A stretch of 24,562 nt of DNA from an uncultured Gemella sp. (GTDB lineage Bacteria > Bacillota > Bacilli > Staphylococcales > Gemellaceae): contig CAMYEU010000002.1 in NCBI GenBank assembly GCA_947254465.1, forward strand, positions 1 through 24,562, given 5' to 3'. The notes beneath the pieces were generated by a model. That model worked only from the letters and a program-made list of their open reading frames with translations, had not been told where the DNA came from and made no database searches. Positions 1-7,053 of the stretch are shown here, piece by piece; position 1 is the stretch's first letter; each line of letters opens with the position of its first letter. The translations under genes were made by a program, and so were the position numbers.

Positions 1-70
1 TATTATTAATATATACTTCTTTAGAACTATTTTTAAACTGTTCTAGTTTTTCAAAAAAAGTTAATTTCAC
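1..70 (-). CDS. 5' fragment of an unidentified gene, cut by the left window edge
   Basis: Only the first 23 codons are present. The start is GTG at 70-68, preceded on the minus strand by a good ribosome binding site (AAGGAGAG, about 5 bases before the GTG). The frame stays open to base 1 and encodes MKLTFFEKLEQFKNSSKEVY followed by INN. A credible promoter lies just upstream at 104-132. The peptide is too short to assign to a family and no function is proposed. The coding call rests on the combination of promoter, ribosome binding site and open frame. Confidence 0.6.
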   Translation of the reverse strand, partial: MKLTFFEKLEQFKNSSKEVYINN

Positions 71-103
71 TTATTCTCTCCTTAAAGAATGTATTTAATC
101 ACT

Positions 104-132
104 AGTATATCATATATCTAGTTATTTTTCAG
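104..132 (-). promoter_or_regulatory. Sigma-A type promoter for the leftmost partial gene
   Basis: Reading the minus strand, CTGAAA (132-127) is followed after 17 bases by TATACT (109-104). A TG dinucleotide one base before the -10 gives an extended -10 element. The expected start site is near 97, leaving a leader of about 27 bases before the GTG at 70. Confidence 0.5.
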
Positions 133-169
133 TTGATATAATAATTTCTAAAGAAAACAACTTAAAACA

Positions 170-205
170 AAAACTCGAATCTATATTTCCCCAGACTCGA
201 GTTTT
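170..205 (-). terminator. Rho-independent terminator after the P-type ATPase gene
   Basis: An inverted repeat pairs 170-182 (AAAACTCGAATCT) with 193-205 (AGACTCGAGTTTT) with one mismatch, around a 10-base loop. On the minus strand the hairpin is followed by a T-rich run (GTTTTTGTTTT). It lies about 75 bases past the stop of the ATPase gene, and there is no other candidate in the gap. Confidence 0.7.
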
Positions 206-280
206 ATCATTTAGTTTACATATTCGAAAGAAGCGTCCCCTTCTTCACAACATAATCAGCTCATCATCTTTTAATCTTCT

Positions 281-2335
281 CTACTTAATATTAAAATTCT
301 TAAGTACGATACTAAATGTTGTTAAGTTGTGTAGTAATGCTAATAAATTTGATGGTAATACGTTTATTAATCCTAAGAATATCAGTGAACTATTAATTGA
401 TACGGTACTCTTAACATTGTTACTCATTTGTGCACGTAGTGTTTTAGAAACATCTGACAGTAATAATAACGAGTTTAGTGAATCTGATTTTAGGACAACA
501 TCGCTAATTTGTTTTGAAAGATCCGCACTTTCACTCATAACAATACTTACGTCACTTTCTGATAATGCCGCTGAATCATTTAGACCATCACCTATCATTA
601 GAACTCGACGTCCTTGTTCTTTTTCACTCTTAATGTATTCAAATTTCGTAACTGGCGTCATACTTGTATGTACTTCATCAAAAGTTACATCTTTTAAAAT
701 TTTTTTAGTTCTAAGTTCATTATCCCCTGTTAAGAGAACTACCTTTTTACCTCTATTTCTAAGCTCGGTTAACACTGCACCAGCTTCATCTCTTAATGGG
801 ATATCTACACAGAAAATTGAGATTAATTTTCCTTTATACCCCAAGAATAGTAGGTTATATTGTTCTTGTTTTTTGGCTATAATTTGTTCTTGCTCAGCAG
901 TAACAACTATACCTTCGTCTTTTAGCAATTGTCTACTTCCGATAACTACTTTCTCTCCGTCGATATGAGATACTATCCCTTTTGAAGCGATATGATAAAG
1001 TTCTGTGTGCATCTCTTCATGCTCAATTCCATCTTCTTCCGCCTTACTTACAACGGCACTGGCAATCGGATGATAGATATGTTCCTCTAAACACGCTCCA
1101 ATTCTAAGAACTTCTTCATAAGAATATTCATAAAATGGTAGTACTTCCTGAATATACGGTTTAGATACTGTGATTGTTCCTGTTTTATCAAAAACAAATG
1201 TATCTATATCCTCATATTTATCAAGGGTTACTGAATTTTTCACCACAATTTTTTGATCAATTAGGTTTTTTATAGTAGTTAGATATGCTACAGGGGTTGA
1301 TAATTTCAATGCACATGAGTAATCTACTAATAAAAACGACATCGCCTTCGCGAATGATCTTGTAAATAAATACGTTAGTCCCATCGCTAAGAAGTTATAT
1401 TTTACTATACTGTCGGCTAATTTGATATATTTGTAATGATATGTGTCTTCTCTACTTTCAGAATCTTTCATTAGTTGAATTAAATGTTGGATACGACCAT
1501 TAACTTGTGGATTTTCTACTTTCAGTTTAATCTCACCGTTAACAACTATCGTGTTAGAATAGACCTCATCTCCAATATTCTTCACAATCGGGAAACTTTC
1601 TCCTGTCAATGAACTTTCATCAACACTAGCTCCCCCGCTCAACACAATACCATCAAATAGAATTTCGTTTCCTTCTGAAACTAGAATTATATCGCCTTTT
1701 TTCACCTCTGCACAAGTTACTTTTCTATTACCTTCTTCTTCAACAAGCCAGATTTCTCTATCCATAGAAGTTAGGCTTTGTTCTAGTACTTTTACAGATT
1801 TTTTCTCAGACCAGTTGTTTAGAGCTTCTCCTAATTCCAGGATGAACATAATAGAACTTGCCGTTTCACGAGCACCCGTCGCTAATGAGACTAAGATTGC
1901 TGCAGAGTCCAGCGTTTCCATAGTAATTTGCTTGCGTCCTAATAATTTCAGCGTATCTTTTAAATATCCTGATGCTTTCCACCATGTGTGAATGGCTCTA
2001 AGTGGAAGTGGTACGAATAATTTCGACATCGCACGCCAAAAAATGGCATCTACAATTATTGAATAAGGACTTTCTTCAGCTACCACAATTGGATTTTCGT
2101 AACAGTCCTTAACTCTTTCTTTATCTACTAGTTTAAAGAATTCTTGTAAACAACTGTTACAACCATCTTTAAACATAACGACAAAAGTGTACTCATCTTG
2201 ATAAAAGTCCACTTTTTGTATATTTTCGATTTTTGATGCCTGTTCTTTAAAATATACTTTTACATCTGGTGTCAAGCGAAAATCAGCTCTAACTCTCGCT
2301 CTTGCACTTGAAAGATGTAGTATTTTAAAATTCAT
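281..2335 (-). CDS. CtpC-like P1B-type heavy-metal transporting ATPase
   Basis: A 684-aa P-type ATPase expected to export a transition metal (zinc or manganese are the best guesses) across the cytoplasmic membrane. Visible motifs are TGES (244-247, actuator), DKTGT with the phosphorylated Asp at 383, the P1B-specific HP pair at 422-423, TGDN (536-539) and GDGLND (582-587). The first 55 residues resemble a degenerate HMA fold without CxxC. The transport-helix motif reads YSCALKLSTP (339-348), where most P1B pumps have CPC or SPC, so the usual proline is a serine. The gene starts one base after the stop of the small membrane protein at 2337-2618, with its ribosome binding site (AGAGGA) inside that gene, so the two form one operon. 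No His-rich tail or other soluble metal-binding domain is seen. Substrate is inferred, family is clear. Confidence 0.88.
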   Translation of the reverse strand: MNFKILHLSSARARVRADFRLTPDVKVYFKEQASKIENIQKVDFYQDEYTFVVMFKDGCNSCLQEFFKLVDKERVKDCYENPIVVAEESPYSIIVDAIFWRAMSKLFVPLPLRAIHTWWKASGYLKDTLKLLGRKQITMETLDSAAILVSLATGARETASSIMFILELGEALNNWSEKKSVKVLEQSLTSMDREIWLVEEEGNRKVTCAEVKKGDIILVSEGNEILFDGIVLSGGASVDESSLTGESFPIVKNIGDEVYSNTIVVNGEIKLKVENPQVNGRIQHLIQLMKDSESREDTYHYKYIKLADSIVKYNFLAMGLTYLFTRSFAKAMSFLLVDYSCALKLSTPVAYLTTIKNLIDQKIVVKNSVTLDKYEDIDTFVFDKTGTITVSKPYIQEVLPFYEYSYEEVLRIGACLEEHIYHPIASAVVSKAEEDGIEHEEMHTELYHIASKGIVSHIDGEKVVIGSRQLLKDEGIVVTAEQEQIIAKKQEQYNLLFLGYKGKLISIFCVDIPLRDEAGAVLTELRNRGKKVVLLTGDNELRTKKILKDVTFDEVHTSMTPVTKFEYIKSEKEQGRRVLMIGDGLNDSAALSESDVSIVMSESADLSKQISDVVLKSDSLNSLLLLSDVSKTLRAQMSNNVKSTVSINSSLIFLGLINVLPSNLLALLHNLTTFSIVLKNFNIK

Positions 2336-2336
2336 C

Positions 2337-2618
2337 TTATTTTTCCTCTAATTCTTGAAGATTGCTTTCTCTTTTTTCTTTTTTGTATAAGTCTTTAGCA
2401 TCCGCTACAACATCATCAGCATGTTGCTTAATGTTTGATACTGTCCCTTCTACTCCGTCTTTTGCTTTATATAATTTTGATAAAACAACTGAGTAACCTT
2501 TCTTAGCATCCTTACTTGCTAAAAGTTTAAGACCTAAAGTTCCGAATGCTACTCCTCCTGCGAATACTCCTGGTGTTTTAAGTGCAGCTTTTGCTACTTT
2601 TAATGCTTTGATTGACAT
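2337..2618 (-). CDS. Small glycine-rich membrane protein paired with the metal ATPase (DUF6110-like)
   Basis: A 93-aa protein with one N-terminal hydrophobic, glycine-rich segment at about 17-34 (VFAGGVAFGTLGLKLLA), followed by a charged, probably helical tail of about 55 residues. From memory this matches the DUF6110 type of small Firmicutes proteins found beside heavy-metal ATPases, but no search was run. The layout (glycine-zipper-like membrane helix, amphipathic tail, gene directly before a CtpC-like pump) resembles the mycobacterial PacL proteins, which scaffold metal-efflux ATPases. The C-terminal end here (NLQELEEK) has no His/Asp metal-binding cluster of the PacL1 kind. A strong ribosome binding site (AAGGAGG) precedes the ATG and a good promoter lies 36-64 bases upstream. 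Role as pump partner is inference. Confidence 0.8.
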   Translation of the reverse strand: MSIKALKVAKAALKTPGVFAGGVAFGTLGLKLLASKDAKKGYSVVLSKLYKAKDGVEGTVSNIKQHADDVVADAKDLYKKEKRESNLQELEEK

Positions 2619-2653
2619 ATTTAATTCCTCCTTATATACTTTGTATTTATATT

Positions 2654-2682
2654 ATTATATCACTTTAAAAAATATATGTAAA
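2654..2682 (-). promoter_or_regulatory. Promoter of the small-protein/ATPase operon
   Basis: On the minus strand TTTACA (2682-2677) is separated by exactly 17 bases from a consensus TATAAT (2659-2654). The predicted start near 2647 gives a leader of about 29 bases before the ATG at 2618. No clear metal-repressor palindrome could be picked out from the surrounding AT-rich sequence. Confidence 0.65.
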
Positions 2683-3090
2683 TACTAATATATCAAGCTT
2701 TAACTAATATCATTTAATATTCTAAAAACTTCGTATTTTGAAAATATTTTTACTTTACATATCACTTGTATAGTCAAAAATTTAATGTTTTATTCTTATC
2801 AAACTACTTTTGAAAATTGTATTTTCTTAGAGTTTTACAATATATTTTACCTATATTTCATAATAATTTAACTCTAAAAACACCATATCTCATAAATCTT
2901 CACCAGGGAAACTTAAATTTCCAAGGGAATATTTCTTCTCTTTACTGTAGTGAACAATCTTGTTTATTAATGTAAAATATATCATTATTTTTTATAATTC
3001 ACTCAAATTTCAATCATACAATGCTGAATATTTGAATAATGAATTAATAATACTCAAATAAATATTTTTATCAACTCAAAACTTAATTTA

Positions 3091-3099
3091 TGTTATAAT
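3091..3099 (+). promoter_or_regulatory. Extended -10 promoter of the yabN-mnmM-CYTH operon
   Basis: TGTTATAAT is a perfect extended -10 element. No good -35 box is seen at the right distance (TCAACT at 3071-3076 is the nearest), which is common for extended -10 promoters. The expected start near 3106 gives a leader of about 105 bases that contains the hairpin at 3121-3165. Confidence 0.55.
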
Positions 3100-3120
3100 A
3101 ACAATGTTGAAAAATGAGGT

Positions 3121-3165
3121 TGACTCGACAAAATTAATTCCCTCGAAATCACAATTTTTGAGTCA
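3121..3165 (+). repeat. Leader hairpin sharing a core with the fic terminator loop
   Basis: TGACTC (3121-3126) pairs with GAGTCA (3160-3165), and inside it AAAATT (3130-3135) pairs with AATTTT (3153-3158) across a small bulge. The left half GACTCGACAAAATTAATT (3122-3139) is 16/18 identical to GACTCAACAAAATCAATT at 6890-6907. GAGTCACT follows in both places. On the plus strand it is not followed by a T-run, so it is not an ordinary terminator. It lies within the likely 5' untranslated leader of yabN. Confidence 0.5.
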
Positions 3166-3211
3166 CTATATTTAAAATTAAATAGACTAAACATACAATA
3201 AGGAGCACATT

Positions 3212-4141
3212 ATGATTTATATTATTGGACTTGGACCTAATGATAGTTCTAACATTAAAGAAAATATTAAACAACTTTTACTAGATAACACTAATGCAAA
3301 GATTATTGCGCGTACTAAGGAGCACCCTGCAATTTCTTTCTTGGAGGAGAATAATATCACGTTTGAAACTTGTGATAGATTTTATACAGAAAGTGAAAAT
3401 TTTGAAAATACATATAACGGTATTGCGAATTATATTCTTGAAGTTGCTGAGGCTAACGATGTAATGTATCTTGTTCCTGGACATCCTATGGTTGCTGAAC
3501 TAACTACTCAACTGCTTATAAACAGTGGTAGAGACGTAAAAATCATTGGTGGTGAAAGCTTTTTAGATTCTTGTTTTAACTCAGCGAAGTTCGATCCTGT
3601 TGAAGGATTCGCCCTAGTTGATGCTACTGCACTTGAGACGTTAAAACAGGTTAATCCACTACAACACCTACTTATTACACAATGTTATGATGATTTAACT
3701 GCGGCTAATGTCTCTGACGAACTAATGTCGTTCTATCCTTATGATCATGAAGTTACAGTTATTGAGCAAGCCGGTGCAGAAGATGAGAAAATTTATACAG
3801 CACCTCTACATGAACTATCAGCTGCAGTTGGTGAGGATGTAAATAACCTACGTGCTTTATATATCGCACCATTAAAAGATGGACTTAGCTTCAATATCAA
3901 AGACTATACTAAAGAATTCGATGAAAATGATGAAACTACGGAAGCTGATTTAGTTGAAAAATTAGAGAAACTTGTCACAGGTCTTAAAGTAAACTTAAAT
4001 AAAGAAGAAGACTATACAAGTGATAATTCAAAATTATTAGCTGAGATTATTAATACCTCACTTGACTTTACAATAGCTAGCGATAACTACTACGAACTTA
4101 ATGATATTCTTTCTGAAATGAAAGCAGACAGACAAAAATAA
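3212..4141 (+). CDS. yabN: YabN-type tetrapyrrole methylase-fold protein lacking its MazG domain
   Basis: A 309-aa protein. Residues 1 to about 225 match the N-terminal SAM-dependent (tetrapyrrole methylase-like) domain of Bacillus subtilis YabN: MIYIIGLGPND (1-11), RTKEHPA (34-40), VPGHPMVAE (88-96), and then GGESFLD and FDPVEGF. B. subtilis YabN is about 489 aa and continues into a MazG nucleotide pyrophosphohydrolase domain. Here the protein ends after some 80 acidic, poorly conserved residues with no EExxE metal-binding motif. The tail LAEIINTSLDF...YELNDIL faintly recalls MazG helices without their glutamates. Ribosome binding site AAGGAG precedes the ATG. It is first in an operon with mnmM, 21 bases away. 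The biochemical role of the methylase-like domain in YabN is not known to me. Confidence 0.8.
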   Translation: MIYIIGLGPNDSSNIKENIKQLLLDNTNAKIIARTKEHPAISFLEENNITFETCDRFYTESENFENTYNGIANYILEVAEANDVMYLVPGHPMVAELTTQLLINSGRDVKIIGGESFLDSCFNSAKFDPVEGFALVDATALETLKQVNPLQHLLITQCYDDLTAANVSDELMSFYPYDHEVTVIEQAGAEDEKIYTAPLHELSAAVGEDVNNLRALYIAPLKDGLSFNIKDYTKEFDENDETTEADLVEKLEKLVTGLKVNLNKEEDYTSDNSKLLAEIINTSLDFTIASDNYYELNDILSEMKADRQK

Positions 4142-4162
4142 TTTTATAATAAGGATAATAAT

Positions 4163-4732
4163 ATGGATAAGGTATTAGCTTTTAGCAAAAAATTATTAAA
4201 AGAAGTTATTGATAAAAACTCAATCGTTGTTGATGCTACTGCTGGAAATGGGAATGATACGTTGTTTCTAGCGAAGACTTCAGCCAAAAGGGTCTATGCA
4301 TTTGACATCCAACAATTGGCAATAGAAAACACTAGGGGGCTAATCGGAGAAGCTGAGCTGACGGACAAATGCGAGATTGTTCTTGATTCACACTTTGATT
4401 TTGATAAGTATATAGATGAAAAAATCCGTGCGGTTGTCTTTAATCTGGGGTACCTACCAAATGCAGATCATGAGATTACTACATTAGCTGAGACGACACT
4501 TGCGACGATTAGAAAATTCTTATTACACCTAGAAATCGGTGGGAGGATTGTTATTGTTGTCTATTGGGGACATGAGAATGGTAAGGTAGAAAAAGAAGCA
4601 TTGTTAAATGAACTTCAAAATCTCGATCAAAAAGAAGCTGAAGTATTGGTTTATCAATTCATTAATCAGAAAAACAACGCGCCATTTATTATTGCGATTG
4701 AAAAAAGAAAGGAAATTTCATGCGAGAGATAG
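4163..4732 (+). CDS. mnmM: tRNA 5-aminomethyl-2-thiouridine methyltransferase MnmM (YtqB family)
   Basis: A 189-aa class I SAM-dependent methyltransferase of the YtqB/rRNA-methylase-like family. Motif I is VDATAGNGNDT (23-33), motif II acidic residue in FDIQ (47-50), the NPPY-equivalent motif is NLGYLP (94-99), and the family's Y-x-G-H-x-x-G element is YWGHENG (144-150). B. subtilis YtqB has been identified as MnmM, which methylates nm5s2U to mnm5s2U at the tRNA wobble position. The assignment here rests on these motifs and on length, which is normal for the family. Ribosome binding site AAGGAT lies before the ATG. The 3' end overlaps the next gene by 13 bases, indicating co-translation. Confidence 0.85.
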   Translation: MDKVLAFSKKLLKEVIDKNSIVVDATAGNGNDTLFLAKTSAKRVYAFDIQQLAIENTRGLIGEAELTDKCEIVLDSHFDFDKYIDEKIRAVVFNLGYLPNADHEITTLAETTLATIRKFLLHLEIGGRIVIVVYWGHENGKVEKEALLNELQNLDQKEAEVLVYQFINQKNNAPFIIAIEKRKEISCER

Positions 4733-5292
4733 AAATAGAATTTAAAAACTTACTGACAAAAGATCAATATGATGTACTATTTGAAAAATATGACTTAAAG
4801 AATTCTGAAGAAATAATAAACAAAAATTTCTACTATGATGATGCAGATGAAAGTTTCAAGAAAATCGGGGCAGCACTAAGAATTCGTTATACAAATAAAA
4901 AAACAGAAATGACTCTAAAGGTAAAAGGTGAAACTCAAAATATTGAGATAAACGTACCTCTTGATGAAAGATATCCAAAAGAGCCAACGGTACTGCCGAT
5001 CTTACCGAATGAAATTATCGCTGAACTAGAGCGAATGAATGTGAAGATTAAAACTCCTATGCTGATTCAAAAAATCGAGACATTAAGACACGAAGTTTCT
5101 TTAGAAAGTGGCTTGTTAGTACTTGACAAAACGACTTTTATCAATGATATCATCGATTATGAATTAGAATTCGAGACAAAAAATTACGAAACAGGATTAA
5201 TCGCATTCGAGAAATTATTAGAAGAAAACAATATCGACAAAAATCCAGCAAAACCAAAAATAGCAAGAGCTGTTGAGTATTCAAAACGATAA
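4720..5292 (+). CDS. CYTH-domain (YjbK-type) triphosphate tunnel metalloenzyme
   Basis: A 190-aa cytosolic protein with a complete CYTH signature: the ExExK motif at E5-I-E7-F-K9, LRIR (53-56), and TLKVK (65-69). These are the charged residues that line the beta-barrel tunnel and hold metal and triphosphate. Members hydrolyse inorganic triphosphate or related organic triphosphates. The closest known type in Bacilli is YjbK, whose physiological substrate is not settled to my knowledge. Length is normal. The ATG overlaps the last 13 bases of mnmM and is preceded by AAAGGAAA inside that gene. It is the last gene of the operon. Confidence 0.85.
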   Translation: MREIEIEFKNLLTKDQYDVLFEKYDLKNSEEIINKNFYYDDADESFKKIGAALRIRYTNKKTEMTLKVKGETQNIEINVPLDERYPKEPTVLPILPNEIIAELERMNVKIKTPMLIQKIETLRHEVSLESGLLVLDKTTFINDIIDYELEFETKNYETGLIAFEKLLEENNIDKNPAKPKIARAVEYSKR

Positions 5293-5310
5293 ACTGAAAT
5301 ATATTAAAAT

Positions 5311-5375
5311 AACCTCCCTTATGAGATTTGCCTAAAACAATAGTCTTTGAGTAATTTCAAACGGAAGGTTTTTTG
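5311..5375 (+). terminator. Possible terminator after the CYTH gene
   Basis: AACCTCC (5311-5317) can pair with GGAAGGTT (5363-5370) with a one-base bulge, followed by TTTTTT into GTTAT. The stem is short and the loop is long, so it is a weak prediction. Its position 20-80 bases after the stop supports it. Confidence 0.4.
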
Positions 5376-5421
5376 TTATATCTTATTATGGGCACACAAA
5401 TATTCACTTACACTCTAATTT

Positions 5422-5607
5422 CAAAATGGAAATTTTGACCTTTTTTCCATTTCGAATCCTCCTTTTCTTCCAAAAATGGAAATTTTGCCTAGTTTTTCCA
5501 ATTCTATCTACTTTTCCAATCCAAAAATGGAAATTTTGACCCTTTTTTCCATTTTGAACTCACTTTTTCTTCTCAAAATGGAAATTTCGCCTATTTTTTC
5601 CATTTTG
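5422..5607. promoter_or_regulatory. Four operator-like boxes with about 51-bp pitch upstream of fic
   Basis: Four copies of a box of about 33 bp of the form AAAATGGAAATTTTG...TTTTCCATTTTG. ATGG begins at 5426, 5476, 5527 and 5578, spacings of 50, 51 and 51. Each box is a dyad: the left AAATGGAAA faces a right TTTCCATTT 21-22 bp later. The arms of box 4 (5574-5584 and 5597-5607) match over 11 of 11 bases. Box 2 has a decayed right arm (CCAATT). The left half is itself dyad-like (CAAAAT GGAA ATTTTG, perfect in box 1). The last box ends five bases before the extended -10 of the fic promoter, so a protein bound there should block RNA polymerase. Confidence 0.7.
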
Positions 5608-5611
5608 AATA

Positions 5612-5620
5612 TGCTATAAT
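5612..5620 (+). promoter_or_regulatory. Extended -10 promoter of fic
   Basis: TGCTATAAT is a perfect extended -10. The -35 position (about 5592-5597, TATTTT) has little match and lies inside operator box 4. Start expected near 5627, giving a short leader before the ATG at 5652. Confidence 0.6.
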
Positions 5621-5651
5621 TAGTAAAAATAGATTAAAGTAGGTGATTTGT

Positions 5652-6866
5652 ATGAATAAATATTATCCACTAGAAAAATTATTTCATATGAATTTTGATA
5701 TAGAAAATGAATATAACAATAGAATCAATTCTCCTTCTACTTCTGTTACTTCGCTTAAAATCAATCCCTTTATTAAGGGAGTGAGAAAACCAGAAGAGTA
5801 TCCTCTATTTATGTACAACTCTGCAGAATTGATTTTAATTCTAGAAAAAATTTATACTAATAGTGCAGAAATTATTGCAAAACAAAATATGCTTCCAGAA
5901 GCTGCACAAGAGAAGTTCTTTAATTTGTTGCTTATCAACGAACTGCAAAGTACTAATGAAATCGAACATATTCATAGTTCTAAAAGAGAAATTAGCGAGG
6001 CACTTTCTAAAAAAGATAGTGATCCTCCTAGTCTTAGACGTTTCGCTGGTATGGCCACATTATATTCTTACTTAGATAAAGAAGTTCAAATACTTGAACC
6101 TAAAGATTTCAGAAAGATTTATGATGTTCTTGTTGGAGATGAGGTTTCAAAAGAAGATGTCTTGGATGGAGATATTTTTAGAAAAGGAAGCGTAAGTGTC
6201 TATGCTGGGAATAATATCATTCATCACGGTTTAGCAACTGAGGATGATATTAACAATGGTTTAGCGAATTTAATTAGATTTATGAATTATGATAACTTGC
6301 CAAAACTATATAAAATCTTTATTGGGCACTACTATTTTGAATACATCCATCCTTTCTATGATGGAAATGGTCGTGTAGGTAGATACTTACTTGCTAAGTC
6401 TCTTACTAGTGTAGTAGATATATTTACCGCAATTACTCTGTCATACAGCATTAATAGAAATAAAAATAAATACTATAAGAGTTTTGAGAAAACATCACAT
6501 CCATTAAACAAAGGTGATATGACTCTCTTTGTTAAAGAAAACTTAGAACTTTTAGTTTCAGGACAAGAGCATATATTATCTTTCTTAACAGAAAATATTG
6601 AAAAAATGTTCATAGCTAGAAAATATATTAACGATAATATTGCTGATGAAAAACTTGAAAATATACTATTCTTACTTCTACAGAGTCATTTATTTAGTGC
6701 TAGAGATGCTTTAATAAGTCATGACGAAGTGTCTAATGTTTTAGGAATTTCTAAAAGAACTTTAAATAAATATTTAGCAGAAAATGAAGATAAGATTACA
6801 GTAATTAAGAAAAATCCAAAAATATATACACTTAGCGAAGACTTTTTAGCTAAAATATTTGAATAA
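5652..6866 (+). CDS. Fic-domain protein AMP transferase with C-terminal winged helix-turn-helix
   Basis: A 404-aa Fic protein. The catalytic motif HPFYDGNGRVGR lies at about 233-244 and is intact. The family transfers AMP from ATP to a hydroxyl side chain of a target protein. The flap region (YAGNNIIHHG) precedes it at about 185-193. An N-terminal inhibitory helix is seen as STNEIEH (about 100-106), matching (S/T)xxxE but with His where Gly or Asn is usual. A C-terminal winged helix-turn-helix (about 355-390, including SHDEVSNVLGISKRTLNKYL) suggests DNA binding. The start is placed at ATG 5652: an in-frame GTG at 5643 lies within the AGGTGAT ribosome binding site and would leave no site of its own. 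The operator array just upstream suggests autoregulation. No antitoxin gene is adjacent. Confidence 0.88.
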   Translation: MNKYYPLEKLFHMNFDIENEYNNRINSPSTSVTSLKINPFIKGVRKPEEYPLFMYNSAELILILEKIYTNSAEIIAKQNMLPEAAQEKFFNLLLINELQSTNEIEHIHSSKREISEALSKKDSDPPSLRRFAGMATLYSYLDKEVQILEPKDFRKIYDVLVGDEVSKEDVLDGDIFRKGSVSVYAGNNIIHHGLATEDDINNGLANLIRFMNYDNLPKLYKIFIGHYYFEYIHPFYDGNGRVGRYLLAKSLTSVVDIFTAITLSYSINRNKNKYYKSFEKTSHPLNKGDMTLFVKENLELLVSGQEHILSFLTENIEKMFIARKYINDNIADEKLENILFLLLQSHLFSARDALISHDEVSNVLGISKRTLNKYLAENEDKITVIKKNPKIYTLSEDFLAKIFE

Positions 6867-6937
6867 AAAAATCTGGGAAATTATGAATCGACTCAACAAA
6901 ATCAATTTTCGAGTCACTCACTTTTCCCAGATTTTTT
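6866..6937. terminator. Bidirectional terminator between fic and the TPR gene pair
   Basis: A 15-bp perfect stem pairs 6866-6880 with 6923-6937 (core CTGGGAAA/TTTCCCAG). It has A-tracts on the left and T-tracts on the right, so it can work in both directions. The large loop holds a second hairpin: GACTC (6890-6894) with GAGTC (6911-6915) and AAAAT with ATTTT inside it. That inner hairpin shares its sequence with the leader of yabN at 3122-3165. The stem starts at the last base of the fic stop codon. Confidence 0.8.
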
Positions 6938-7053
6938 ATTTTTTTGTATATACAAATTTCCGAAGCATTAAACTCTTCCCTTTTCTACTCTCATATATAA
7001 ATGAGATTCATAAGTTTTTATAGATTTGTATCTACATGTATTAAAGGTATGTA

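Larger units (their letters stand above)
2619..3211. other. 593-bp divergent intergenic region
   Basis: Very AT-rich spacer between the minus-strand ATPase operon and the plus-strand yabN operon. It holds a promoter for each side (2654-2682 minus, 3091-3099 plus) and a hairpin in the yabN leader (3121-3165). A short inverted repeat GGAAA...TTTCC sits around 2908-2923. Stops are frequent in all frames, and no credible small gene, tRNA or mobile-element end was seen in roughly 2690-3060. Confidence 0.6.

Noticed and set aside
327..968. 213-codon open frame on the plus strand opposite the ATPase gene
   Set aside because: It lies wholly inside a clear P-type ATPase, has no ribosome binding site and reads as low-complexity Ser/Leu/Thr sequence with no family features.
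5422..5607. CRISPR array
   Set aside because: Only four units, each an imperfect dyad in which the between-unit sequence also resembles itself (CTTTTTC-rich). There are no cas genes, and the last unit abuts a promoter, so an operator array fits better.
5643..5651. GTG start of fic three codons before the ATG
   Set aside because: The GTG lies inside the AGGTGAT ribosome binding site and has no site of its own.
5652..6866. Fic toxin-antitoxin module
   Set aside because: No small antitoxin gene is adjacent. An inhibitory (S/T)xxxE helix is present within the protein, so it is a self-inhibited class of Fic rather than a two-gene system.
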